Assembly (NCBI RefSeq): GCF_001949145.1
Contig: NW_019091424.1
Location: 402,861-466,860 of the forward strand
Direction: 5' to 3'
DNA length: 64,000 nt
From: Acanthaster planci
Taxonomy: Eukaryota; Echinodermata; Asteroidea; Valvatida; Acanthasteridae
This document shows positions 12,324 through 28,700 of this stretch, in pieces. Within the stretch, counting starts at the first letter, position 1. Every line of letters begins with the position of its first letter. A program made the translations under genes and the position numbers. The notes below the pieces were generated by a model. The model was not told where the DNA came from. It ran no database searches and was given only the letters and a program-made list of their open reading frames with translations.

Positions 12324-12380
12324 ATATTTGTTGCGTTCGGAGCAATACGCTTCCGTAGATTTCCATAGTTATCACTGCTT

Positions 12381-12481
12381 GCCCAAAACTAGCCCCACTA
12401 GTGTGGCACGGATTCTCACTCCCGATTAAGGATAAATCGGGAGTGAGAGTCCGTGCCACACTAGTGGGGCTAGCCCAAAAC
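12381..12481. repeat. 83-bp near-perfect palindrome flanked by 9-bp direct repeats
   Basis: The arms 12389-12427 and 12435-12473 are 39 bases each and differ at one position, around a 7-base loop (12428-12434). The unit is flanked by the direct repeat GCCCAAAAC at 12381-12389 and 12473-12481. This arrangement looks like the insertion of a small foldback element with a 9-bp target-site duplication. An RNA read across it would form a very stable hairpin. Confidence 0.85.
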
Positions 12482-12769
12482 CGCTGTGTCAACGTACAGT
12501 GAAAGCACTGTTAACCGTATATGACCATTTTAAAAACAATCCACTTGTTACGTTTGTGAAAAATTCTGTTACATCCACTTTTTCTAGAAGCTTATAAATA
12601 TACTTGTCAATTGTGATTATTGATTATGCTAATTATACATGCTATTATTCTATGTAAGGTTTTATGTCGAGCTTTAAACGAAAATTACATTGTGTCTACA
12701 TGCATCACATCAAAGGTCGCGGAAGCGAGTGTCTTTGAGACGACTTGTGAAGCCTGTGTTATATAACGT

Positions 12770-13459
12770 TCACTTTCCACTGGCGGAGGCATTCACAGAT
12801 CCAGGCAGAACATAGACACGGATACCTGGCTTATCGTAGCTGCTCCACACCTTGAAAAAACCAGCTAGACCATCACCCTTCACTTCCCAAAGTGATCCAT
12901 CTCTTCGGGCGCCGGAGCCGCGGTCATCCCACAAAGATGGTTCACCAAGAACCGCGGGTAGGAGTAGGCCAAGATCTTCCCGGATGCAGGCGTATTTTCT
13001 CGTGAAGGCCGGGGACGGCTTGTCATAACCGTTGACAACAATGTCGCCAAGTGCAACGTAGTTCTGGGGTGGAATCGCGCGCCAAAAGGACCCATCCTCG
13101 CGACCTCCCGATCCATGGTCATTCCAGATGGGCTCATAGTCGACGGGTGGCTTGACCAAGGGCGGGTCTAATTCTTGAGCCGGCTTGATAAGGAAAATAC
13201 AAGAAGGTGGAGCGCCGGGACGATAGCTCGTTTTCCCGGGCATGGCAGCCTGCCCGATCATGTAATAACCATCGGGAATCGACGCCAGATCGGCTTGGAC
13301 AACAGTCAGGTCTCTATTGGCGCCAGTCCCATCATCGCCGTACACGTGCACTATCTTCGTTGCAGTAATGACCTGGAACATCTCGCGTTTGGCTGACATT
13401 TTCCCTGGATTCTCCAATAAGTTTACAGAAGGATCGGAGCAACCAGTTTCTTCTTTCAC
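12770..13459 (-). CDS. Vps62/DUF946-type protein, single exon
   Basis: One uninterrupted frame encodes 229 residues. The sequence resembles the Vps62 / DUF946 family (proteins known from fungi and plants, function poorly defined). Landmarks are YGDDGTGANRDLTV, IPDGYYMIGQAAMPGK, and two related internal blocks: PIWNDHGSGGREDGSFW followed by NGYDKPSP (about residues 107-150), and SLWDDRGSGARRDGSLWEV followed by SSYDKPG (about residues 173-215). The second block is a duplicate of the first. No signal peptide or membrane helix is obvious. The first Met is at 13459; a second in-frame Met at 13399 would remove 20 weakly structured residues and may be the real start. The lack of introns, unlike all larger neighbours, could reflect retroposition or horizontal transfer. 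The family call is by motif memory and should be treated as probable. Confidence 0.7.
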   Translation of the reverse strand: MKEETGCSDPSVNLLENPGKMSAKREMFQVITATKIVHVYGDDGTGANRDLTVVQADLASIPDGYYMIGQAAMPGKTSYRPGAPPSCIFLIKPAQELDPPLVKPPVDYEPIWNDHGSGGREDGSFWRAIPPQNYVALGDIVVNGYDKPSPAFTRKYACIREDLGLLLPAVLGEPSLWDDRGSGARRDGSLWEVKGDGLAGFFKVWSSYDKPGIRVYVLPGSVNASASGK

Positions 13460-13849
13460 CGTCGATTTGGTACACGATCATTGACAAGGCTGAGATCAAC
13501 CAACTGTTTAAACAGTTGAGCACAGGGCATTGTTGAAATGAAATCAATCCAATGAGCGCTCGACAAAATGACGTCATGCATTATTTTGTCGTTCGGTTCC
13601 CAGGTCCCTGTGAGCGAAGGCGGTGACGGGACCGTTGGTGTACATCGTCAAAAACATCGCATTCATATAGCTTTGTATGTTCCCTCCAATTGGCTGCCAA
13701 TACTGAAAACTAGCGGCGCTACCCTAAGTCACGCCTGGTTTCGATTGCTTGACTAAGTCACCCACATAATCCATCGGTCGGAAGATGTTGCTCATCAACA
13801 GCTCAAACGATAACTACAGGCAATTGATTGAATGATTTTTTGATTGACT

Positions 13850-14176
13850 TCAAAAGCATACATTATACGGCCGATACTCGACTCTCGGTCTCTTTCAACC
13901 TCAGTTAATTACTCATCGTTCCTTGCCTAAAATCTTAATAGTACTTTCAGTGATTGTTGATGGTAGTTTTAAATGAATTAAAGACTATATTGTAGACTTC
14001 TATTTGCATTTAATGCCTCGTTGTCCATACGCTTAATAACTTAACACGGAAATTGTGCCACATCAAAATGAAAATTATTCCTTACGTACGAAGGAGAAGC
14101 GGGGCCATAATTTGTGCTTTGTGTATAACTTCAAAAGTAACCAAGTCAGTCCATTTTGGACGGGTGGAACCTAGGA
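13850..14176. repeat. Duplicated segment, copy 1
   Basis: This stretch is about 80-90% similar in blocks to 15609-15935. Shared strings include AGTGATTGTTGATGGTAG, TAGACTTCTATTTGCATT and the GGCCATAATTT block, in the same order. It is non-coding and looks like a local duplication or two copies of one repeat. Confidence 0.75.
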
Positions 14177-15608
14177 GCCTTTGAGTATATTGGCCGGACT
14201 CAAATCAGGGCTGTGAACTAGAAACTAAATCCTTAATCTGTGTAGCTATAGGGAGCACTTTCCAAAGTTGGTTGATCCTTGAATTTGTATTTACTGTAGT
14301 CACGGGATTCAAGGGAAACGGACTTTATAAATATCCTACAGACAACTGTTTGGTCGGAGCATAATTAATTTGGAATGACTTATTACAGTTAGTCAAAGGT
14401 GTACTACATTTTTACAGTCTGGTTATTTCAGATCAGGTCTTCGTTCCGTTGCCCTAATACACCTGCACTGGAAAGGAATAAAATAGAAATACTTAACCTT
14501 AAAAGAGCGGGGTTATTTTGGCCCATCTTATAACCAGGGGCGGATTCCGGAAACAATCAATATCATTACAATGTGAAATTGGTTTTGTTATGGTTTTGTT
14601 GTTACGGTCATTTGCATTTTATGGCTGCATGTACACATGCGTGCCAGGACACGCGTGAATTGAGCACCGCAGTGAAAAAGGTATACGGTATACCCTTCTA
14701 GGATAAAAATGCGCACTGCGCGAGAACGGCATTATGTTCGATTTTTGAAAAAAATGGATGTCACAATGACGGCAGAGAGTGACTCTAAAAACTGCAAAAG
14801 GCTCAATTCCTGAAAAAGTGCACTGCGATAATATTGGGGAAAAGGGACAGATTCCACCCCCTGCTCTTTTCGGGTTAAGTAGCTTCTATACAAGGCTTGG
14901 AAAAGTGTACAGAGTTTCGAGGAAGGCAAAGGTTACGATTGTGTTTGAGATCATCCCGGAACTCAGTTGAAGGACAGGGGTGATGCGGGTTCATAGGTTT
15001 GGACTTCCGCACTGGTAATGTTAATTAAAGGGAAGGTGTACCAGGGACGTCCTTTGGAGAATACTGTAGATTGGTGTCAACTACGAGAAAAGAAGGAAGT
15101 TTGTAGCAGTGTAAGGAAGAAAGATGGACATTTTAGATTTGCTGAAGAGCCGAAACATGATGTCATTCAAGGCAGAACAGGAGTGCCTCCATAGCTTGGT
15201 GTCACGGGCCTCGCTACAGGAGGGTGTCGGGGGTGTCAAACCCCTCATTGGTTAGTTTTGTCGGCAAATCATGGTCTGTCGGCAAAATAAAAAAAAAACC
15301 AGGTAGGTGTCGGGCTACGGAATCAGACCACAGTACCCTCGTTTTGCGTGACGGTCCGTCGGCAAATTTTACTGTGCCCCCCCCCATTCAAAATAGTCTA
15401 GCGACGCCCATGCTTGGTGTAATAATTATGTATCACGTTCAATGGGCACAGATATCCTTTGGAGAACAGCACAAGGTGGTTTCAGCTCGGTGAAAACCTG
15501 CAGGAAGTGTCCCTGCTGTGACCGACTTTCACCAAAACTTCGCGGCAAGGTGACATCCTTGTAGTTGTACAGCTTTCAACTGCTGGACGTAATGTTGGTG
15601 TCCACCTG

Positions 15609-15935
15609 ACGTCAAAAGCATGCATTAAACGGCCGATACTAGACTTTCGGTCTCTTTCAACCTGAGTTATCTCATCGTTCCTTGCCAAAATCATAATAGG
15701 ACTTTCAGTGATTGTTGATGGTAGTTTTAAATGAATTAAAGACTACATTTTAGACTTCTATTTGCATTAAATGTCCGTCGCTGTACATATAGTATAATCT
15801 TGTTATCTTGTCATGAAATCTTTGCTACATCGATGTGAAAAGTATTTTGACGAAGGGAAAGCGAGGCCATAATTTATATGTGTAGCTTCAAAGCATCGAA
15901 GCAGGTTCATTTTGTCGGAAGAAAATTGGCCCCAG
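15609..15935. repeat. Duplicated segment, copy 2
   Basis: This is the partner of 13850-14176 in the same orientation, about 1.76 kb downstream. The similar block at about 15430-15530 lies just before it, so the duplicated unit may be longer and decayed at its edges. Confidence 0.75.
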
Positions 15936-17906
15936 GTATGAAAGGTAACTTGGCTGGAAATCGTTCTAATCAAGCATCCTGAGGAATTGCGCGCAGTGTT
16001 TGAATAGAGTATGAAAACTGCTCTCTCAGCATGTTTTATTTGGAGAGAAGTGATTACTAAGTCACTAGGCGCTATTTTAGGTTTAGCGATCATTTTTTAC
16101 ACCATGGCAAAACCGAATTGTCTGATGGGTTTCAAAATGATTTCGAAGAAATATTAGAGAGTTAATCGTGAGATTAAATCATGGTTAATTTCTCTCGGTC
16201 GACAAAGAAGATCGAACCATGATGCAACCCTAACCTTTGGTTTGCATGCTTCATATAACCCGGACACTTGTCATTCGACCAATGAAAAACACGGGGAGTT
16301 TCTCTCCCTTCTCCGACACTGTCTCCGTATAGAAGACAACACATAAAGAGTGAAAAAAGCGACGCAGGATGTTTCTCGGAGAAGTCTTAGACACTTCATG
16401 AATTGGTTTAATAACATTTCATTAATTTGCATTTTAAAAATTTTAATACAACACGTCATTTGTACACTACAATGTATTACAAAATAAAATTGTTCTAGTT
16501 TGTTCCAAAAGCCAAATCAACAATGTGGTTGTACATGTAATTGCAGCAATGCAACTTATTACTTTTTCAGTGTTTTAAGATAAGTTTAATCAAGATTTTA
16601 AAATCAATGGTTCCGAGGGGGATTAAGAATAATACACGTAAGCCTACAAAAAAGACATAAAATGCAAGTTACCAAACCACTTTCACAACATAAGTGCTAT
16701 CACTTTCTACTGGCTGTTAAGCCTTTCTGCAGACACAACTCTTTCAAATGGCTTTTATGCCGACTAAACAATGAGGCCAAACAAGTCTTGACAGTACCGA
16801 TCTACATACAGACTACAGCAAGCATATAATCTGCTTTTTAATGGACAACCAAAGTGGAATCATACATTGCTTTCAAGAAAGAAAAGGGTTAAGTCTGAAG
16901 AACAGTAAAATATCCAAGTTATTTCCTAATCTGTATTGATTTCTCATTTGCAAACTCAAGTGCAAGTAAATTATTTCCAACTGCGCCGACATGAAAAATT
17001 CACATTGTCGAGAGCATGGTGATCAACAAGCAACTGAGAGAAATCGTTGAGAAAAGCTTGAACTCTTGCAAAGCAAGTCAGGGTTAGTCCATATTTGTTC
17101 CACCCGTAGCATAGTACATGTACTCTCTATCAACCAATGAGAAAGGACATTATATTTTCATTTCTTCAGAGAATTATAACCCTTTTCCCGGCATGTGGTA
17201 GATACACCAGGTTTTTGTTTTATTTTATTTCATCTTGATATTGCCTTTACCTTTTTGGTTGCACTTTTTTATTTTGCAGCCCTAAATAGCGTTACCTATG
17301 GTTGACGAAAGACAAAGACAAGCTATGCAGTTTCTTATCAACAGGTATCACTAGAAACTTCCAACAATGCCATGGTCGGCTAAATCACATATATAAATGT
17401 AAATTATATCAAAATAAACCAGCATTCGTGGATGTATTTGTATTAAAATTTGAAAAATTTCAGATAGTAATATTTAAAAGTCAAGAGAATCTGTACATCT
17501 AGTATTTCCATCTGCGAAAAATTATACACAAGCTCACAAAATCACGTCACATCTGTTTCAGGCACTTCCTTGTAAGATTTTCTGAGATAATCCAATTACT
17601 GATTTGTTTCCATTCTAATTTATTTTGGGGATTATTTGTGGCTGTCTCTATCTTTAAAGATGAACAGGTAGATGTGTCAGGGGTCGTAAGCAACTTGTAG
17701 ACATGATGGATTACCTATTATTTGATTTGTTGATATCGGCACTGTCACCTATGTTGTTCCTGATCCTGTACTGGGTATGACATTTTGATTGCTGGTATCT
17801 CTCTGTTTTGGTTGGTGTCACTGTCAGTGCTGTGTGGTTGCTGTCAGTGCCTGTGGGGATGCAGGCTCATTTGCGCAGTTGTTTTGTGGTCTGAGTGTGC
17901 TTGTGT
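15936..17906. other. 3' flank of HTATIP2
   Basis: This AT-rich stretch shows no coding exon. It should contain the HTATIP2 3'UTR, which reads leftwards. Minus-strand AATAAA motifs occur near 17620 and 17220. Confidence 0.35.
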
Positions 17907-21373
<3,467 letters not shown>

Positions 21374-22767
21374 TCTGTATTCACACAGGTTAAATACCTG
21401 TACATATATTGCAATGTGTTTGAGTTTAGCTCACAGGCACCAAAATAAGGGCCTAAACCAAACTGGAAAGGACACTGAGAAATTCAGTAACATTAACATG
21501 ATCAAAGATTCAAAACATTTTGAATTATTTAATGACTATGATCACGCAGACACATTAAAGGGGAGCTACAATGGATTGTTCTTAGACACAACTTTTCTGC
21601 TACTTAAATGTTTGCACCCTCTTTCATATCTTTTGCACTCCCATTTGGTTATTGTAGTGAAAAGTGCACTTTTTAGTCATTTATATTGTCCATGCTTTCC
21701 TGGACAGCTGAGGGCACTATTGCTGTGATGTCATCCAAGGGAGACTTATTGCATAGGCTTTTCTATTCAGATTGTGAGCCCTGGATTTACTCACTGAAAA
21801 CTTCACTGCCAAAAGTATTGGTGCTCACTTGTTGCTATGCACATAAACAACAATCAATGAATCAGCATAGAAGAGCAAATTTACCGTCCAGCAAATCTAC
21901 AAATATACATGAGTTTGAGCACTTGCCGATGTAACTTTTCCCGGGATGATATCACACTTGTTCTCATGAATATGGAAATAATCATTAAGCAAAAAGGCAG
22001 CAAAATACCCTTTTAAATGTTGAAAATCAGGTTGACTGCATTGAAACATAAAGTGCCCTTTAAACATAGGCCTTGACCTATAAAATGTTCAAATAATGTC
22101 TCCCAAATTTTCCCATAAAAGAAGCTCGATTATTAATTTATAACACCCCCGCCAAGTGACCACACCCACATTGATGCAAGCTTCAACGTTTTAAACGCGT
22201 ACGGTGTTTATGTAGTATCGAGTACAGTACACTGGCCTGGCCCAGGCATAACACATTTCTGGGGTTAAATGGACTTCGGTTCTGATAAATCAGCAGTCCT
22301 ACCTGTTTATAATCTCTTCGTTTTCGATTGGAATCTGGGCTATGTATCCGATGATCAGCGAAATCACCAAGAAAATTACAGCTAAACTGGAAAAAATGCG
22401 ACAGGCCCACATGACACGGCACAATATTTGGTATGCACAAAAATTGCTTGTTTACGGCTTGAAATTACGCATGGGTCTATGCCGGCGGTTGCAGCCACTT
22501 CCAATAGAGCTGTGTGTAATTTGAAGCCGCAGCCAAGTAAATCGGACATGGCTGAATATACCCTGCATAATTTTGGTGCGGTACCTATATTTCTGCAAGG
22601 GGGAATATTAGAATAGTGCAGTGGGTCACCTGACTAAGAAAGAATGCCCACAAAGCCGCGGGAAATCACACGTAAAAACTTAAAATGGCACACGGACGAA
22701 GTGTTTAAAAGAGGCGATTCGTTTGCGTGAATTTTCCTTCGGTTTTCAGGTTTGATTGGTATCTACT
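21374..22767. other. Divergent spacer between HTATIP2 and PAXIP1
   Basis: Both genes are read away from this 1.4-kb spacer, so their promoters lie inside it. It also holds, at about 22504-22541, a string (GCTGTGTGTAATTTGAAGCC, then GCAGCCAAGTAA) that recurs at about 4116-4153 inside ACTL6. No coding exon was recognised. Confidence 0.45.
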
Positions 22768-25700
22768 ATGGCTGCTGATGAAGAAAAACCTGGAGACTCA
22801 ATAGAAAAGGAGAAAGTATTCAAAGAAGTGAAATACTACGTCATTGGGACGCTCGAGGACTCGGTAATATAATTTTTACCGTATGGCCTAGAACTAGTAC
22901 TTGTAGTAGAAGAGGCGATTCGTTTACGGAGGAGGCATTACACTACGACTCGCCTTAGGCCTCTAACCTTCATCATTTATGGACGGCCTTCGTAGAACAG
23001 TACTATTAGACCATAGACCTAACATTCATCATGACTGGCACTAAAACTTAGGTGACAGGCGTTCATAAATGTAGTAATACGTACCCTACTAACGTACCCT
23101 ACTAAGCACGGGCTATGCATCTTTGTACATGATGTAGGCCTTGGCCTACATGGCCTACACATGTGCATGTTAGGCCATGTTTACTGACAATGACTGAGGC
23201 AGGCTTAAAATTTTGCAACTGTTTTTTCTGTTTTCTTTTTGAAGTGATTGTGGAGAAGATGTCAGAAGAAACCTTTCGATATAAGTTTGGATTCCATCGG
23301 ACTCTGCAAAGCCAAAAATATTGATTTAAAGCAGGGATGTTTTGAGATGTTTTGTGATTTTTTTTTTGGTACACGCGTTTAATGCAGAGCAAATTATGAT
23401 TAATATGTACAAAAAATGAGTGTGGATTTTGAGTGAAAAACGTAACATTTATATTTTTATAAAGTGTTTATTCTTTTTCCTGCCTTATTTCAACGAATTA
23501 AACGCTGGCATCACCTGAAATTGCACGAATAGAGACCATCGCAACAAACAGGACTCACAGTAAAATGTACATATGTGCACTGTAGGCCTCACAAACGTTG
23601 CAAGCCAATCTGACGCACGTGGGTCAGCCATGGCTGAAGCAGATTTCTGGACATACAAACGCCATCTAAACGGAGCTGAGCGCATGAAGTATGGATGAAA
23701 CGCATAAACACGGCATTTTATAGTTATACGGCTGCTAGAAGATTTAGAACTCTGATTTTTGTGATTTGGTGTCTTTCTCACAAATAATGAAAGCTTTGTA
23801 AATAATGATTTTTGGGGGCGGTTGTGTCGGGACATGTGGGCGGTGGACACAAATCTACAACGTCTAGTCTCATGTCTTATTCTGTATGCTTAATATCATT
23901 GATTCTGTCATGATTGTGTGTATTTGCAGATTGAAAAGTTGCTACAGGATGGCGGTGGGAGTCAGGAATCGTATTTGACAGACAGGGTGACGCATGTGAT
24001 AGCAGAAGAAGATGACCACCCTGAGATTAGTGAAGCCCGGGATCTCTTTGACCTGCCGGTCGTATCGGTGAATTTCATTTCCATTTTTTAGATTGATTAA
24101 GAATAATATCAAAGCATTTATAAGATGCACAGTATCTAACAGTATCTGAAATTCAAAGGCGCTGATATACTATCATTGTCATTGCACGTTGGGCTCACAT
24201 CATTTGAACATTCCTGAAACCATCTCAGCTCCCTGGGGAGTATACTAGCCTTGTTGCTGCCATTTTGGTACAAACAGCTAAACATAACCGTGTCTGCCCT
24301 CACAGACACCCATTTACTCCTGGGTGGCAAATTAGTTACAAACTTCGGCTATAATACTGAGCAACTGGCAGGAAAAAAAATCTAGCGCAATAAAAAAAGG
24401 AAGCACTTACTGAAATAAATTGGTAGATAAATTTGCAACAAATTTATTGTTCTTCGTCCTGATGTCATAAAATAATGGTTTCCCTCGTAGCCATCGTGGG
24501 TTGAGATGTCCCTGCACTGTGGTAGAGTCCTCCCTACCAAGGCATTTCAACCGGAGAAGTCGCAGCTCTTTTCCAACGTCAAGGCTTGCTTCTCTCAGGT
24601 GAGATAGTAAAAAGTCCCAGCCCTTGACTGAATGGCACGACTGTGGCTAGATACAGTGCATGAGCCAGTGGGAAATGGGTGTAGCCGCTAGCCAGTGGCT
24701 TTGGGTGTCAATTTCCAAGTTAAATTTCACTTCCATGGTACAATTTAATTCTAACAATTCCCGACCAGGAAAGGTCCAATATCAGAGCATGTTGGACTCT
24801 GTTGGGATGAGTACTGCATTGGTGTACTGACTGTGCTTTATGTGGGATTAGGCATACCTGAAATAAACAGAGTCCAACTGTTGATGTGCACAGTTTACTT
24901 TATGGTGTTGGGATTTGCAAGGATGTGTAAGCTTGTTCTAAATCACTCTAGGTAGTTCGGGTTGAAAGATCGTCACATTTTTTTTTTTTTTCTGAACTGA
25001 AAGAAGAACAAACCCCATTGACCTTGATTAAAACCAACATTTTATGAATTTCCTCCTTGAAGTGACAAATATTGATCGATTCAGTGTATCCTATCAATGA
25101 TCCAGCTATTATTCATATTTTGACCTTGGTTGTCAATATTTCAGATGTGTGCAAGAGACCGTGAGGCATTGTGGGCCATGGTGACATTCTACGGCGGATC
25201 TTGCCAGCTAAATCTCAACAAACACTGTACTCATCTGATCACTCCTAGTACCGAAGGGGTAAGGTCACCACCATGGCATGACCACTGCCAGTATATAGCA
25301 GCTCTTAGCATAGAAATGGAACGATCCAGTAAGCCACGCCCTTTGTTCACAAGGGCACTGAACGCACGCTCTTCTCCAAGGCCACACTGCGTGATCCACC
25401 CGTGCCCATTAACATTTTCAATTGGGCAGTTTTTGCTTGTTCAGATTAGCAAAACCCACATTTTTTGGGCATAATTCTGTAAAGCTGGCGAACAAATACT
25501 TGGTGCAGTGTAAATAAGGACTCAGAAAGCACCAAGGGATGTCAGGTTCAACAATTTTCTTAATAGAGAACAGGCTTTTTCCGATTATTTTCCGTTAAGG
25601 TGCAGGTAGATATTTTAAGCCGAGAGGAAACCTTGGCTGGAACTGTAAAATCTTCGGTGACTAATCGTACAAATGAGTGATGCCGTCATCATTTGGATCA

Positions 25701-28700
25701 AATTTAAACGCGTAGTTACATGGTCCATTCACATGTCTGAGTTATAATGCTGAAAATAAATGTTGAATCTTTCTTTTGGTAGGCTAAATATGAATGTGCT
25801 GTGTGCCATGCTGACGTTATCAGTATCGTCACGCCAGACTGGATTATCGATACCATCAATGCCAAGAAGCTACAAGCAACAAAAACATACCATCCAAGTT
25901 TGGTCGTAATCAAGGTACCAGAAACAGACTCTGAGGTGCCCATGGAAACAGACTCGACTGTGATCGATGGCAACGACAGCCAGTCACAAGAGACATCTCA
26001 GGACGAATTGAAAGCGTCCCAGGATGCCCCGGGCCAGCTGCTGACGCACGGCACCCCGCAGAAGCAAGCCATGAAGGCCGTCTTCAAGATGAAGGCGCCG
26101 TGGCAACAAGAACTACCTCTCATGCCGGAGCTTCCTCCTGTCGCTGACATAGCCCCGCCCCCGGTGTCGCACCGCAAACACAAGAAGGAGAAAAAGAAAA
26201 AGAAGAAAAAGAACAAAGACAAGGACAAAAGCCGCAAAGACAAGAAGAAAGATAAGCATTCTCACGAGCGACACACCGGCACCGCCAGCCCTAGTAGCAG
26301 CAGCACCATCACTGAACCCAATAGCAACAGCCCTATGAGTAACTCTTTACCCAGAACGCTGCGCAACATCACCAACGGTGTGGATGCGTTCATGCCCACT
26401 ATGCCGCAGGGCGGAGAGAAGAGGCAGATGTCACAGGTCCTGAGTGCTATCGCCGGAATGGCATCGCAACAGCAGACGCGTAACGAGATGATGAACGCAA
26501 ACTTACCGCTACCCGAACAGAAAACGTACTACGGACACGATCCAACGTACACGCGTAAGTCTATTTATTTTGACACCATAATTAATTAATCTATAAGAGT
26601 TATCTAGACAATAACTAGTCCTCAGTTTGCTGCTCATTCAGAAGGAGTGTTTTTCTTCTGGAAATTTCTTGAACAATACAATAAGAGTAAATATAAAAAG
26701 ACTAAACAATTGAATTCTGATACTAAAGACACTGTTATTTATTTGGGTCAAGCTTTGGTTTAGTTTAATAAGAGATGCCTTGCACTAGTAGACTGTTTTA
26801 TGAAGGTAAGAAGGGCACAAAGGAACCAGTCCATTTCAGAGTTGGTGGTCGCTATGCAAAAGTTTGCCCCGAATCAAGAGGTGTACCAACAGTGTCTTTA
26901 GTCAGGAGAATTCAAATTATGTTTATGTGCAATCAGATTACTTAGTGTACCAGATTTTATTCCAATTCAACTTTTAGAAGGCTTCTTTACACAGCAGGAG
27001 GCAATCTGTGGTCCTTGGTTGCTGTTATTTACCCATGTTCATTGTTCAGCTTATTTGTTTTTCCTCAGTGGCCGGCGAAAATTGTCTCCTCGGGTGCATC
27101 TTTCTGATTATCGAGTACCCTCAGCTTCTTGGACCTCATTACATAGCAACGTGGAGAAAGGTATCGATAGGGTTGTCTTTGTCAGATTATTTGAGAAGGA
27201 AATAAAGTTTAATCATGGGACAAATTTAACGTCAGTTTTTCCCTTGTACAAATATGCACAAGAATCGTAAGAATTTCTGGCAGATTCATGTGTGTAAAGA
27301 AAAGTTGGTGGTGGTCATCAGTGATGTACACTGTTTAATTGCAGGTAATAAGTGAGCATGGAGGCATCGTGGATGACTGCTACTCAGATCGTATCACTCA
27401 CTTGCTGTGTGACTCGCAGAGGACAGAAGTCTTCAGTCTGGTGAGTTAAAACAATAAAATGACAGGGCTCACATTTGCAAGAAACAAGTGGCTAACGGGC
27501 AGGTGTTCCAGAATTAAGTATGGCAAAAGTGAAACAACTGAAGCAATGAGAAGTGACCAAGTGCGCTAGCAGGCAAAAGATTAACACTTGAAGGTGCTTG
27601 GAATGATACCAGAGTGACTTGGTTTCAGACATCACTCTTTTCATGAGCCGAACCCAGTGCAAATGTATTTATTGAGTTTGTCAAAAACCAAACTTTAATT
27701 GGTTCGACCTGAGTCGCTCTTAATTCTATTTGGTTCGGCACAACTCTAGAACACCTGCCTGAAATGGGTGAAAAATGCCTCTGTAAACTCCAAAATGCTC
27801 GATTGGGCCTAATGTTGAGAGCAGCTAGTTCTAGTTTTTCACACTGCTGATGAAAAATGTTAGGTTAAGATTTTTTCCATTTTGGCTAGTTGTTGTACTT
27901 AATGGATACAGTCAAGAGCTGTTGAATTCAGAAGCCCAGCGCAAGGCAACTTAGTGCCAATAGTGGCAACATCAGGATCATTAGGAGGAAGAACTCGTCT
28001 TCCAAGGCTAACCCAAGTTTCCAGCGCTGCGTTGTTTTGATTTACACGACTTGAAGTGAGTGGAAAAATGTGCTCAATTTTGGCAGGCAATTAAAGACGG
28101 CAAGCGGTGCGTGACTGCCAACTGGTTGAACGACTGTTTGAAGATCAAAAAGATGCAACCGCCCTGGAGAGCTCTGCACTTCCCTGTCATCGCTTATCCA
28201 TTGCAGCCGGCGCCCTGTAAAGATCAGGTCGGTGTACATCCATGGTGCCCTGAAAAACACCAGGAAACTAGGATTTCAGTATGAGTTGCTTGGGAGCTAA
28301 TGAGCATGTTCCAGTAGTGTACAACCTGGTAAAGGGAATCTTTAATTTTTACAAAGTGGTTTCTGACTGAGAAAGGCCACTGATAAGTAGAAGTGATTGA
28401 TTACTCAAAGCATATAGCTTTTGCTGGCTTTAAATATGAATACAAGCGTTTAACAATAGGAGTTTGCAACCTGTTGACCAATCACAGTACGCGGAATCTG
28501 TCGACCCAATGCGCATTTGGAAAGGGTCGACAGATTTCGCGTGTTGTGATTGGCATCACATCGCAAACTCTTGGAGGCGCTCTATTGTGAATCGCCCATA
28601 TTGAATGTGGTCTGACATAATTCAATTTATCTTCTTTGTTACAGGTTATTTCTATGTCAGGGTTTGAAGGAGGTGAACGCAATGACGTCAAAACGTTAAT

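Noticed and set aside
27345-27440. Possible frameshift at the start of PAXIP1 exon 7
   Set aside because: My base count gave a one-base uncertainty, but the residues ([10 protein letters not shown], then THLLCDSQ) are continuous with both flanking exons, so a counting error is likelier.
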